Made by a program: the position numbers and the translations under genes. From Stenotrophomonas sp. BIGb0135 (GTDB lineage Bacteria > Pseudomonadota > Gammaproteobacteria > Xanthomonadales > Xanthomonadaceae), in the NCBI RefSeq assembly GCF_024810105.1, contig NZ_JANUDX010000002.1, positions 62,001-126,000 of the forward strand: a stretch of DNA of 64,000 nucleotides. Reading direction: 5' to 3'. The notes beneath the pieces were generated by a model. The model ran no database searches. It was not told the DNA's origin and was given only the letters and a program-made list of their open reading frames with translations. This document shows, in pieces, positions 45,034-54,429 of this stretch (position 1 is its first letter; each line of letters opens with the position of its first letter).

Positions 45034-46707
45034 ATGCGCGTTCGTGTTCTGGCTGTCCTGTTGTCCTGTCTGTGTGCCGCCCAGGCGCAGGCCGATGTGC
45101 GGCTGCTGACCGCCGCGACCATCCACACCGGTGAAACCGATGCGCCGGCCGCTACCGCGCTGGCTTGGGACGACGCCAGTGGCCGCGTGCTGGCGGTGGG
45201 CGAGCGCGACGCGCTGCGGGGGCGTTACCCGCTGGCGACGGTGACCGACCTGGGCGATGCAACCGTGGTGCCGGGCTTGATCGATGCGCATGCCCACCTG
45301 ATGTTCCTGGGCGCCACGCTGATGCAGGCCGACCTGAGCGGTGCGACCAGCAAGGCCGAGATCATCGCGCGGCTGCAGCGCTTCGCCGCCGACAACCCGG
45401 ACGGCTGGCTGCTGGGCAACGGCTGGGACCAGAACCAATGGGCGCAGACGGATTTCCCGACCGCGGTCGACCTCGATGCGGCGTTCCCGGCGCGTCCGGT
45501 CTGGCTCGGGCGCATCGACGGGCACGCCGGCTGGGCCAACAGCGCCGCCCTGCGCGCGCTGGCGCAGCAGCCCGGGCAGCGTGCCCTGGCCGGGCGCTGG
45601 CAGCCGGCGGGCGGGCGCATCGTCCGCGATGCGCGCCACCAGCCCAGCGGAGTCTTCATCGACGGCGCGATGGATCTGGTGCGTACGGCGATCCCGGCTC
45701 CGGGCGAGGCCGCGCGCGAGCAGATGCTGGCCCGCGCACTGCGCAAAGCGGTCAGCCAGGGGCTGACCGGCGTGCATGACATGGGCGTCTCACGCGAGGA
45801 CCTGGCGCTGATGCGCCGTTTCGCCGATGCCGGTCGGCTGCCGCTGCGCATCGATGCCTACGCCGATGGCAACGCCGAGGCGCTGGCCGATCTGTGCGCA
45901 CACGGGGCGTATCGCCACCCGGGCGGACGCCTGGAAATGCAGGGCGTGAAGCTGTTCATGGATGGCGCGCTGGGCAGCCGCGGGGCCGCGCTGTTGGCCG
46001 ACTACAGCGACGACCCGCATAACCGCGGGCTGCTGGTGACCTCGCCCGATGCCTTCGACGTGGCGGTGCGCAAGGCCGATGGCTGCGGTCTGCAGGTAGC
46101 CACCCACGCGATCGGCGATCGCGGCAACCGGATCGCGCTGGACACCTATGCGCGGGTGCTGGGCGACGGCAAATCGCGTGACCATCGCTGGCGCATCGAA
46201 CATGCGCAGGTGGTGGCGCCAGCCGACATCCCGCGCTTCGCCGCGCTGGGCGTGATCGCCTCGATGCAGCCCACCCACGCCACCTCGGACATGGGCTGGG
46301 CGCAGGACCGGGTGGGCCCGGAGCGCATCCAGGGCGCGTATGCATGGCGGCGGATGCTGGCCTCCGGCGCGCATCTCGCATTGGGCTCGGATTTCCCGGT
46401 GGAGCAGGTGGACCCGCGGCTGGGGCTGTACGCAGCGGTGACGCGGCAGGACCGCGCGGGGCAGCCGCCGGGCGGCTGGCTGCCGGACCAGCGCCTGAGC
46501 GCTGCCGAGGCGCTGCGTGGATTTACCGCCGACTCGGCCTGGGCCGGGCATGACGACGCCGAGGTGGGCCGCCTGCGGCCGGGGCTGCGCGCCGACTTCG
46601 TGGTGCTCGACCGCGACCCGCTGGCGGTGCCGGCGGCGCAATTGGCCGAGCTGCAGGTGCACTCGACCTGGGTGGATGGCCGCCCGGTCTACGAGGCCGC
46701 GCGCTGA
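45034..46707 (+). CDS. Secreted amidohydrolase (YtcJ-like)
   Basis: A 557-aa metal-dependent hydrolase with a signal peptide (about 1-22, CAAQAQA). The metal-binding motif is VPGLIDAHAHL; further ligands lie in ATHAIGDRGN and IEHAQVV and the Asp in LALGSDFPVE. The family (Amidohydro_3, YtcJ) cleaves amide or related bonds of unknown natural substrates. Export to the periplasm is usual for the Xanthomonadaceae members. Start ATG 45034. Confidence 0.88.
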   Translation: MRVRVLAVLLSCLCAAQAQADVRLLTAATIHTGETDAPAATALAWDDASGRVLAVGERDALRGRYPLATVTDLGDATVVPGLIDAHAHLMFLGATLMQADLSGATSKAEIIARLQRFAADNPDGWLLGNGWDQNQWAQTDFPTAVDLDAAFPARPVWLGRIDGHAGWANSAALRALAQQPGQRALAGRWQPAGGRIVRDARHQPSGVFIDGAMDLVRTAIPAPGEAAREQMLARALRKAVSQGLTGVHDMGVSREDLALMRRFADAGRLPLRIDAYADGNAEALADLCAHGAYRHPGGRLEMQGVKLFMDGALGSRGAALLADYSDDPHNRGLLVTSPDAFDVAVRKADGCGLQVATHAIGDRGNRIALDTYARVLGDGKSRDHRWRIEHAQVVAPADIPRFAALGVIASMQPTHATSDMGWAQDRVGPERIQGAYAWRRMLASGAHLALGSDFPVEQVDPRLGLYAAVTRQDRAGQPPGGWLPDQRLSAAEALRGFTADSAWAGHDDAEVGRLRPGLRADFVVLDRDPLAVPAAQLAELQVHSTWVDGRPVYEAAR

Positions 46708-46722
46708 ACCGCTGCGGCGCGC

Positions 46723-47598
46723 TTACCAGTCCAGGGTGCCGCGGATGACGGTCTGCACCTGGCCACCGGACCAGACATCGCCGGCGGCGTCGATATGCAG
46801 GTGCAGCCGCGCGTCGTGGCCGACTTCGCGGCCCTGGCTGACCACGTAGTCGCGCGCGCCGCCCGGGAGGGCATCGCGGCTGTCCAGCCACGCCGCCAGC
46901 ACGGCGTTGGCCGCGCCGGAGGCCGCATCTTCGAAGCGACGGCCATTGCCGACGAAGGCGCGCACGGCCAGGTCCCATGCCTGGCCCTCGCTGCGCGCGT
47001 AGGCGAACACGCCCATGCTGTCGGTGGCCTCGGCCAGCGCGGCAATCGCGTCCCAGTCCGGGCGCAGCGCACGCAGCGTGGCCTCCTCATCCAGTTCCAC
47101 CACCCACCAGCTGCGCCCGCCGGCCATGCGCGCCGGCGGCAGCGCGCCCAACGCCCAGCCGACCAGTGCGGCCTGCAGGCGCGGGTCGGCGGCGGTGGTC
47201 ACCTCGGCGACGCTGGCGCGCGGGGTGCGGATGGCGATGCTGCGCGCCGCGCCGTCACCGGCCACGCGCAGCGGCAACGCCCCGGCGATGCCGTCCTGCA
47301 CCAGCACCCCCTCCAGCGGCGCGGCCAACCCGGCCTCGAGCACGGCGTGGGCCGTGCCAACGCTGGGATGGCCGGCAAAGGGCACTTCCTTCTGTGGGCT
47401 GAACATGCGGATGCGGTAGCTGGTGCCGGCCGTTTCCGGGGCAAACACGAAGGTGGTCTCCGGCAGCCGGGTCCAGCGCGCGATGGCCTGCATGCTGGCC
47501 TCGTCCAGGCCCTCGGCGTCGAGCACCACCGCCAGCGGGTTGCCGGCGCCGGGGCGGGGGGAAAACACGTCCAACTGCAGGAAACGGCGGGAAGTCAT
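46723..47598 (-). CDS. PhzF-family isomerase-like protein
   Basis: A 291-aa protein of the PhzF/YddE family (diaminopimelate-epimerase fold). It has FLQLDVFSPRPGAGNPLAVV at the start, the active-site Glu in LPETTFVF, VPFAGHPSVGTAHAVLE, and FEDAASGAANAVLAAWL near the end. Not a phenazine gene by context; family members catalyse isomerisations of largely unknown substrates. MTSRRFLQLDVF at 47598 is the start. Divergent from lysAC. Confidence 0.88.
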   Translation of the reverse strand: MTSRRFLQLDVFSPRPGAGNPLAVVLDAEGLDEASMQAIARWTRLPETTFVFAPETAGTSYRIRMFSPQKEVPFAGHPSVGTAHAVLEAGLAAPLEGVLVQDGIAGALPLRVAGDGAARSIAIRTPRASVAEVTTAADPRLQAALVGWALGALPPARMAGGRSWWVVELDEEATLRALRPDWDAIAALAEATDSMGVFAYARSEGQAWDLAVRAFVGNGRRFEDAASGAANAVLAAWLDSRDALPGGARDYVVSQGREVGHDARLHLHIDAAGDVWSGGQVQTVIRGTLDW

Positions 47599-47767
47599 GG
47601 CGGCGGGGGTCTGCGAAACGGTCGGGCAGCTTACCAACCCGGGCCGGTTCCGGGGCCGCGCGGGTGCGCTGGCTGGCCCTGCCGGGGCCGGGCTTGGCAT
47701 AGAATCGGGAGTTCGGCCGGTGTGCCGGGCGAATCCCCCCTCCCACTACGAAACCCCCTTTACCTCC

Positions 47768-50371
47768 ATGTCAGCTTCCCCCCTTGTCGATCGCTGGATC
47801 GTACTGAAGTTCGGCGGCACCTCCGTGTCGCGTCGTCACCGCTGGGACACGATCGGGAAGCTGGCGAAAAAACGTGCGGAAGAGACCGGTGCGCGCGTGC
47901 TGGTGGTGGTCTCGGCGTTGTCCGGGGTGACCAACGAACTGACCGCCATCGCCGATGGTGCCGCCGACAGCCGTGCCCGCATGGATGCGCTGGTGGCGCG
48001 CCACCGTGCGTTCCTGGTGGACCTGGCGCTCGACGCCGGCGCGCTGGATGAGCGCCTGGCGGGGTTGTCCGGGCTGCTGGATGACCCGCGCGCGGCCAGC
48101 CGCCCGCTGGACTGGCAGGCCGACGTGCTGGGCCAGGGCGAGCTGCTGTCCTCCACCGTCGGCGCGGCCTACCTGCGCGCCAGTGGCCTGGACTTCGGCT
48201 GGATGGATGCACGCCAGTGGCTGGATGCGCTGCCGCCGCAGCCCAACCAGAGCGACTGGTCGCAGCGCCTGTCGGTGAACTGCCAGTGGCGTGCCGATGC
48301 CGAGTGGGCCGCACGCTTCCGCGCGCAGCCCACGCGCATGCTGATCACCCAGGGCTTCATTTCGCGGCACGCCGATGGCGGCACCGCCATCCTCGGCCGC
48401 GGCGGCTCGGATACCTCGGCGGCGTACTTCGGCGCGCTGCTCGGCGCCAGCCGCGTGGAAATCTGGACCGACGTGCCGGGCATGTTCAGCGCCAACCCGC
48501 GCGACGTGCCCGACGCCCGCCTGCTGACCCGCCTGGATTATTACGAAGCGCAGGAAATCGCCACCACCGGCGCCAAGGTGCTGCATCCGCGCTCGATCAA
48601 GCCGTGCCGCGACGCCGGCGTGCCGATGGCGATCCTGGATACCGAGCGCCCGGAACTGCCGGGCACCAGCATCGACGGAAACGCCGCGCCGGTGCCGGGG
48701 GTCAAGGCGATCAGCCGGCGCAACGGCATCGTGCTGGTGTCGATGGAAGGCATCGGCATGTGGCAGCAGGTCGGCTTCCTGGCCGACGTGTTCGGGCTGT
48801 TCAAGAAGCACGGGCTGTCGGTGGACCTGATCGGCTCGGCGGAAACCAACGTGACCGTGTCGCTGGACCCGTCCGAGAACCTGGTCAACACCGACGTGCT
48901 GGCCGCCCTGTCGGCCGACCTGTCGCAGATCTGCAAGGTGAAGATCATCGTGCCGTGCGCGGCGATCACCCTGGTCGGGCGAGGCATGCGCTCGCTGCTG
49001 CACAAGCTGTCGGACGTGTGGGCCACGTTCGGCCGCGAACGCGTGCACATGATTTCGCAGTCCTCCAACGACCTCAACCTGACCTTCGTCATCGACGAAG
49101 CCGACGCCGACGGCCTGCTGCCGATCCTGCATGCCGAGCTGATCGACAGCGGCGCGATGCCGGTCGAAGAGGGCGAGGTGTTCGGCCCGCGCTGGCGCGA
49201 GATCGCCGGCACCGTGCGTCCGCGCGAAACCGCCTGGTGGCGTGGCCAGCGCGAGCACCTGCTGACCCTGGCGCAGGCCGGTACGCCGCGCTATGTGTAC
49301 AACCTGCCCACGGTGCGCGCCCGCGCCCGCGCGCTGACGGCCATCAAAGCCATCGACCAGCGCTACTACGCGATCAAGGCCAACTCGCACCCGGCCATCC
49401 TGGAGGTGCTGGAGCAGGAAGGCTTTGGCCTGGAATGCGTGTCGCATGGCGAGCTCAAGCATGTGTTCAACACGCTGCCGACGCTGTCGCCGCGCCGCGT
49501 GCTGTTCACCCCGAGCTTCGCCCCGCGTGCCGAGTACGACGCAGCCTTCGCGCTGGGCGTGACCGTCACCGTGGACAACGTTGAAGCGCTGCAGCGCTGG
49601 CCAGAGCTGTTCCGCAACCGCGAACTGTGGCTGCGCGTGGACCTGGGCCGTGGTGAAGGCCACCACGCCAAGGTGCGCACCGGCGGCAAGGACTCCAAGT
49701 TCGGCCTGCCGATCGCCCGCGTGGACGAGTTCGTGCGCCTGGCCACCGAGCTGGGCACGCGCGTGGTGGGCCTGCATGCGCACCTGGGCAGTGGCGTGGA
49801 AACCGCGCAGCACTGGCGCCTGATGTGCGATGAGCTGGCCGGTTTCGCGCGCCGCATCGGCAGCGTGGAAACCATCGACATCGGCGGTGGCTTGCCCATC
49901 CCCTACAGTGCCGACGACGAGCCGTTCGACCTGGAGGCCTGGGCCGCCGGCCTGGCCGAGGTCAAGGCGGTGCACCCGGCGTTCCGCTTGGCGATCGAAC
50001 CCGGTCGCTATCTGGTGGCCGAGGCCGGCGTACTGCTGACCACGGCCACGCAGGTGATCGAGAAGGATGGCGTGCGCCGCGTGGGCCTGGACGCGGGCAT
50101 GAACACGCTGATGCGTCCGGCCCTGTACGACGCCTGGCACGACATCGAGAACCTCAGCCGGCTGGGCGGGTATGCCGAGGCCGTGTTCGACGTGGTCGGC
50201 CCGATCTGCGAGTCCAGCGACGTGTTCGGCAAGCGCCGCAAGCTGCCGGTGTCGACCGCGCCGGACGATGTGATGCTGATCGCCGATGCCGGTGCGTACG
50301 GCTACGTCATGGCCAACACCTACAACCAGCGCGAGCTGCCGCGCGAGGACGTCATCGATGACGTGCCGTGA
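47768..50371 (+). CDS. lysAC: Bifunctional aspartate kinase / diaminopimelate decarboxylase
   Basis: An 867-aa fusion of the first and last enzymes of lysine synthesis. Residues about 10-300 are the aspartate kinase (LKFGGTSVS, GRGGSDTSAAYFGALL, IWTDVPGMFSANPR), about 310-465 ACT regulatory domains (VSMEGIGMWQQVGFL), and about 500-867 the PLP diaminopimelate decarboxylase. The latter has YAIKANSHPA with the PLP lysine near 538, GGGLPIPY, and AIEPGRYLVAEAG. The single polypeptide could let lysine control entry and exit of the pathway together. Such fusions are a known Xanthomonadaceae feature. MSASPLVDRW at 47768 is the start. Confidence 0.95.
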   Translation: MSASPLVDRWIVLKFGGTSVSRRHRWDTIGKLAKKRAEETGARVLVVVSALSGVTNELTAIADGAADSRARMDALVARHRAFLVDLALDAGALDERLAGLSGLLDDPRAASRPLDWQADVLGQGELLSSTVGAAYLRASGLDFGWMDARQWLDALPPQPNQSDWSQRLSVNCQWRADAEWAARFRAQPTRMLITQGFISRHADGGTAILGRGGSDTSAAYFGALLGASRVEIWTDVPGMFSANPRDVPDARLLTRLDYYEAQEIATTGAKVLHPRSIKPCRDAGVPMAILDTERPELPGTSIDGNAAPVPGVKAISRRNGIVLVSMEGIGMWQQVGFLADVFGLFKKHGLSVDLIGSAETNVTVSLDPSENLVNTDVLAALSADLSQICKVKIIVPCAAITLVGRGMRSLLHKLSDVWATFGRERVHMISQSSNDLNLTFVIDEADADGLLPILHAELIDSGAMPVEEGEVFGPRWREIAGTVRPRETAWWRGQREHLLTLAQAGTPRYVYNLPTVRARARALTAIKAIDQRYYAIKANSHPAILEVLEQEGFGLECVSHGELKHVFNTLPTLSPRRVLFTPSFAPRAEYDAAFALGVTVTVDNVEALQRWPELFRNRELWLRVDLGRGEGHHAKVRTGGKDSKFGLPIARVDEFVRLATELGTRVVGLHAHLGSGVETAQHWRLMCDELAGFARRIGSVETIDIGGGLPIPYSADDEPFDLEAWAAGLAEVKAVHPAFRLAIEPGRYLVAEAGVLLTTATQVIEKDGVRRVGLDAGMNTLMRPALYDAWHDIENLSRLGGYAEAVFDVVGPICESSDVFGKRRKLPVSTAPDDVMLIADAGAYGYVMANTYNQRELPREDVIDDVP

Positions 50372-50441
50372 CCGCTGCCTGCCGCCCACCCTTGAAGACG
50401 CGCCGTGCAAACGCACGGCCGCTCTCTGAACCGGATACACC

Positions 50442-51794
50442 ATGACTGCTTTCGATAAACACCAGGTTGCCGTTTTCCGCTTCGTGCGCTGCGATTTCGC
50501 TGCCGACACCGGCGTGGCGCGCCTGGTCTACGCCTTCGACGACGGCCCCGAGCTGGTCGAGACGGTGACCATCCCCGGCGCGCCGTTCGTCCTCGACGGT
50601 GCCCGCGCCGAGGCGGTGCAGCACGCGCTGCGCCTGCTGCACCTGATTGCCGGCGTCAGCTACTACAAGGCCGGCGTACCGGACCAGGTGCGCATCGACA
50701 GCTATGCCATCGACGCGGCGACCGCCGCGCTGGTGGAAACGATCTACCTCAACGGGCTGGGCGAGTTCGCCTACCGCAACGGGCTGAACCTGCGCGGCCG
50801 CTTCCGCCTGCCGGTGGATGGCGCGGCGTTTGCCGCCCCCGCGGTGGGCCTGCGCGAGCACGCGCTGGTGGCGATCGGCGGCGGCAAGGATTCGCTGGTC
50901 AGCATCGAAGCCCTGCGCGGGCTGGGCATCGCCGAAACGGTGACATGGATCGGCGGCTCGCAGTTGATCCGCGCCTGCGCCGAACGCACCGGGCTGCCCA
51001 CGCTGAACATCGGCCGCGCGCTGGCCCCGGAACTGTTCGAGTTGAACCGCCAGGGCGCCTGGAACGGCCACATCCCGGTGACGGCGGTGAATTCGGCGAT
51101 CATGGTGCTGGCCGCGCTGCTGCAGGGCGTGGACCAGGTGGTCTTCTCCAATGAGCGCTCGGCCAGCTACGGCAGCCAGATTCCCGGTACCGGCGAGGTC
51201 AACCACCAGTGGTCGAAGGGCTGGGCGTTCGAGCAGGCCTTTGGCGAGCACCTGGAACAGCACGTCGCCGCCGACCTGCATTACTACTCGCTGCTGCGCC
51301 CGTTGTCGGAGCTCGCGGTGGCGCGCCAGTTCGCCAGGAGCGATGCGTACGACGCGCATTTTTCCAGCTGCAACCGCAATTTCCACATTCTTGGCGAACG
51401 CCCGGTCAACCGCTGGTGCGGGGTGTGCCCGAAGTGCCATTTCGTGTTCCTGGCGCTGGCCCCGTTCATGCCCAAGACGCGCCTGGTGGGCATCTTCGGC
51501 CGCAACCTGCTGGATGATCCGGAACAGGCCGGTGGCTTCGATGCGCTGCTCGAGTTCCAGGACCACAAGCCGTTCGAATGCGTGGGCGAAGGCCGCGAAT
51601 CGCGCGCGGCGATGGCCACCCTGGCCGCGCGCCCGGAGTGGGCCGAAGACGCGTTGGTGAAGCGTTTCGTGGCGCAGATCCAGCCGCAGCTGGATGCCGC
51701 CGAGCTGGGCATCGCGCCGCTGCTGGTGCTCGAGGGCGAACACCGTATCCCGGCGCCGATCTGGGAGCGCCTGCGTGCGAATTTCGCAGCTTGA
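50442..51794 (+). CDS. murL: MurL, UDP-MurNAc-L-Ala-L-Glu epimerase
   Basis: A 450-aa protein that converts the terminal L-Glu of UDP-MurNAc-L-Ala-L-Glu to D-Glu, allowing peptidoglycan synthesis without glutamate racemase. A PP-loop-like ATP-binding motif [10 protein letters not shown] is at about 145-154, and [10 protein letters not shown] near the C-terminus carries a CxxC pair. The MurL/MurD2 pathway was described in Xanthomonas. The gene overlaps murD2 by 20 bp. Recognised by the sequence and by its partner. Confidence 0.92.
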   Translation: MTAFDKHQVAVFRFVRCDFAADTGVARLVYAFDDGPELVETVTIPGAPFVLDGARAEAVQHALRLLHLIAGVSYYKAGVPDQVRIDSYAIDAATAALVETIYLNGLGEFAYRNGLNLRGRFRLPVDGAAFAAPAVGLREHALVAIGGGKDSLVSIEALRGLGIAETVTWIGGSQLIRACAERTGLPTLNIGRALAPELFELNRQGAWNGHIPVTAVNSAIMVLAALLQGVDQVVFSNERSASYGSQIPGTGEVNHQWSKGWAFEQAFGEHLEQHVAADLHYYSLLRPLSELAVARQFARSDAYDAHFSSCNRNFHILGERPVNRWCGVCPKCHFVFLALAPFMPKTRLVGIFGRNLLDDPEQAGGFDALLEFQDHKPFECVGEGRESRAAMATLAARPEWAEDALVKRFVAQIQPQLDAAELGIAPLLVLEGEHRIPAPIWERLRANFAA

Positions 51795-53184
51795 AGGCAA
51801 GCGCGTTGCGTTGTGGGGCTGGGGGCGCGAGGGCCGTGCCGCCTGGCGCGTGCTGCAACAGCGGCTGCCCGCGCTGCCGCTGACCCTGTTCTGCCCGGCG
51901 GCCGAAGCGGCCGCTGCGCGCGAGGAAACCGCCGGTAGCCTGGACGTGCGCGCCGATGTGGACGGCGCCGCGCTGGCCGCCTTCGAGGTGGTGATCAAAT
52001 CGCCGGGGATCAGCCCGTATGGCGAGGCGGCGCTGCATGCGGCGGCGCAGGGCACGCAGTTCATCGGCGGCACCTCGCTGTGGTTCGCCGAGCATGCCGA
52101 TGCACAGGGCACCGTGCGCGATACCGTGTGCGTGACCGGCACCAAGGGCAAGAGCACCACCACCTCGCTGCTGGCGCACCTGCTGCGTGCCTCGGGCGCG
52201 CGCACCGCGCTGGTGGGCAATATCGGCCTGCCGCTGCTGGAAGTGCTGGCGCCCGATCCGGCACCGGACTACTGGGCGGTGGAGCTGTCCAGTTACCAGA
52301 CCGGCGAGGTCGCGCGCAGCGGCGCGCACCCGCAGGTGGCGATCGTGCTCAACCTGTTTCCCGAGCACCTGGACTGGCACGGCAGCGAAGCGCGTTACAT
52401 CCAGGACAAGTTGCGCCTGGTGACCGACGCGCAGCCGCGCATCGCCGTGCTCAATGCCGCCGACCCGCACCTGGCGGCGCTGTCGCTGCCAGGCAGCGAG
52501 GTGGTCTGGTTCAACCAGGCCGAGGGCTGGCACATGCGGGGCGATGTCGTGCATCGGGGGGCGCAGGCGGTGTTCGACACCGCGCATACGCCGCTGCCCG
52601 GCCGGCACAACCGCGGCAACCTGTGCGCGGTACTGGCCGCGCTGGAAGCGCTGGGCCTGGACGCGGTGGCGTTGGCCGCGGCGGTGCAGGATTTCCGTCC
52701 GTTGCCCAATCGCCTGCAGACCATCGGCACGTGCGATGGCATCACCTTCGTCAACGACTCGATCAGCACCACCCCGCATGCCAGCCTGGCCGCACTCGAC
52801 TGCTTTGCGGGGCAGCGCATCGCGCTGCTGGTGGGCGGGCACGACCGCGGCCTGGATTGGCACGATTTCGTGCAGCACATGGCCCACGACGTGCCGCCGG
52901 TGGAGATCGTCACCCTGGGCGCCAACGGCCCGCGCATCCATGCGTTGTTGCAGCCGTTGGCCGACGCGGGCCGTTTCGGCCTGCATGCCGCCGCCGACCT
53001 GGCCGAGGCGATGCAGGTGGCGCGCACCGCGCTGGGTGGGCAAGGTGGGGTGGTGCTGCTTTCCCCCGGCGCGCCCAGTTATGGCGTGTACCGCGACTAC
53101 GTCGCGCGTGGGCGGCATTTCGCCGAACTGGCCGGATTCGATCCGGAGGCGATCACCGCGATCCCGGGGATCGGAATCGCGTAG
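51775..53184 (+). CDS. murD2: MurD2, UDP-MurNAc-L-alanine--L-glutamate ligase
   Basis: A 469-aa Mur ligase. The ATP loop GTKGKSTT is at 122-129, SSYQTGE and [10 protein letters not shown] follow in the central domain, and the C-terminal domain has [17 protein letters not shown]. MurD2 adds L-Glu rather than D-Glu, working with MurL. The start GTG at 51775 inside murL gives the normal length; the longer frame is murL shadow. The stop TAG belongs to a SMAG palindrome. Confidence 0.92.
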   Translation: MRISQLEGKRVALWGWGREGRAAWRVLQQRLPALPLTLFCPAAEAAAAREETAGSLDVRADVDGAALAAFEVVIKSPGISPYGEAALHAAAQGTQFIGGTSLWFAEHADAQGTVRDTVCVTGTKGKSTTTSLLAHLLRASGARTALVGNIGLPLLEVLAPDPAPDYWAVELSSYQTGEVARSGAHPQVAIVLNLFPEHLDWHGSEARYIQDKLRLVTDAQPRIAVLNAADPHLAALSLPGSEVVWFNQAEGWHMRGDVVHRGAQAVFDTAHTPLPGRHNRGNLCAVLAALEALGLDAVALAAAVQDFRPLPNRLQTIGTCDGITFVNDSISTTPHASLAALDCFAGQRIALLVGGHDRGLDWHDFVQHMAHDVPPVEIVTLGANGPRIHALLQPLADAGRFGLHAAADLAEAMQVARTALGGQGGVVLLSPGAPSYGVYRDYVARGRHFAELAGFDPEAITAIPGIGIA

Positions 53185-53607
53185 AGCCGACCGTTGCTCG
53201 GCTGCCCTTGCGGGTAGAGCCACGCCATGCGTGGCTGCGCGGTCTGCGCCGAGAGCAGCCACGCATGGCGTGGCTCTACGGGGGCGTGGCATTGACCATG
53301 GCCATCGATACGATGGTCAGGCGTCTTCATCGATGAAGACGGTCGCCGCTGACGCGAACCCGGTAGAGCCACGCCATGCGTGGCTGCGCGGTCTGCGCCG
53401 AGAGTAGCCACGCATGGCGGGATGCGCGGGGTCGACCATGGCCATCGATGCGATGGTCAGGCGTCTTCATCGATGAAGGCGGTCGCCGCTGATGCGAACG
53501 TGGTAGAGCCACGCCATGCGTGGCTGTGCGGTCTGCGCCGAGAAGCAGCCACGCATGGCGCGGCTCTACGGGATGCGCGGGGTTGACCATGGCCATCGAT
53601 GCGATGG
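53181..53607. repeat. SMAG pairs with duplicated 3' end of the SMI1/KNR4 gene
   Basis: A SMAG starts at the murD2 stop (53181). A SMAG pair of the GTAGAGCCACGCCATGCGTG type spans 53214-53279 and two further pairs follow. The element GACCATGGCCATCGATNCGA plus GGCGTCTTNNTCGATGAAG occurs at 53294, 53434 and 53585; the last copy is the real end of the SMI1/KNR4 gene. So each unit (140-151 bp) carries a copy of that gene's last codons with a SMAG pair. No gene lies in this stretch. Confidence 0.9.
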
Positions 53608-54204
53608 TCAGGCGTCTTTGTCGATGAAGGCGTAACCGCCGTCGATGAGCTGTTGCAGGTACGCATCGAAACTGGGGGCGATCACGGCGTAGCTGTCCGG
53701 GTCGTGCAGGTAGCGCACCACCTGGCCAACGCGGCCGCCGGGTGCGGGATCGAAATCCAGGTACAGCACCGAGGTGCCGCCGTTGTTGGCGCAGTGCGCG
53801 AAGCACAGTCGCCGGCCCATGGGCAGGTCGGCATCGATGCCCGCGCCGAGGATCGCGGGGTCTTCCTCCAGCCATTCTTCATAGATCGAACGGATGCTCT
53901 CTCCCCAGCCGTCCCACTGGACGCTGTCCTCGAACATCTGCTCGACCGAGCGTAGGTAGTAGGGGTAGCTGCCGAGGTCCGAGCCGAGCATCAGCAGGTT
54001 GACCTCGCCCTGGGGATAGGGACGGTAGTGCGTGCCATCGACCCGGCCGAGCAGGGCGAGCAGGCTGTCGGGAACCTGCGGCCAGCGTTCGCGCAGGCGC
54101 TGCAGGTCGGTGCTGCTGGCGCCTTCGATCCAGCCCCACATCGGCGCGTCGTCTGCCGGCAGGCGCGGTGCGAGGCCGGAGAGGAAGCGATCGACAAGGG
54201 TCAT
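53608..54204 (-). CDS. SMI1/KNR4 (SUKH) family protein
   Basis: A 198-aa cytoplasmic protein of the SMI1/KNR4 superfamily. Typical are the N-terminal ASSTDLQRLRERWPQVPDSLLALLGRVDG, the central EEWLEEDPAILGAGIDADLPMGRRLCFA, and VLYLDFDPAPGGRVGQVVRY. Such proteins include immunity proteins of toxin systems, but no toxin gene is adjacent, so a housekeeping or orphan immunity role is open. Its last codons are duplicated in the repeat region downstream. Confidence 0.85.
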   Translation of the reverse strand: MTLVDRFLSGLAPRLPADDAPMWGWIEGASSTDLQRLRERWPQVPDSLLALLGRVDGTHYRPYPQGEVNLLMLGSDLGSYPYYLRSVEQMFEDSVQWDGWGESIRSIYEEWLEEDPAILGAGIDADLPMGRRLCFAHCANNGGTSVLYLDFDPAPGGRVGQVVRYLHDPDSYAVIAPSFDAYLQQLIDGGYAFIDKDA

Positions 54205-54348
54205 GCGGGGCGTTCCTTACGCGGGGGCGGCCAGCCTGCCAGATCGGGGACGCGTCCGTCGAGCCGTTGAGGGCGGCCTCTGCGATCCGTTTCGAGGCGC
54301 GGGGCGATTTCCGTGCCAGATGTGGCGAAACAGTCACCGAACGAACGG

Positions 54349-54372
54349 CAGCCGACCCACGGTCGGCTCTAC
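54349..54372 (-). repeat. Single SMAG palindrome
   Basis: CAGCCGACCCACGGTCGGCT plus CTAC, one GTAG-type palindrome, in the gap upstream of the dienelactone hydrolase gene. Confidence 0.8.
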
Positions 54373-54429
54373 ACGGTGTCGTCAGGCGGCCGGCATACAC
54401 TCGGGGTTCTTTCTGTCGGGAGCAGACGC

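Noticed and set aside
46723-47598. Phenazine biosynthesis locus suggested by the PhzF-like protein
   Set aside because: No other phz gene nearby; PhzF-like proteins are widespread outside phenazine pathways.
47771-50509. 912-codon open frame antisense to lysAC
   Set aside because: Gln/His/Arg/Ala-rich shadow created by GC-rich third codon positions of the real gene; no known domain.
53608-54204. Toxin-immunity pair suggested by the SMI1/KNR4 protein
   Set aside because: Neither neighbour is a toxin; flanking genes are murD2 and a dienelactone hydrolase.
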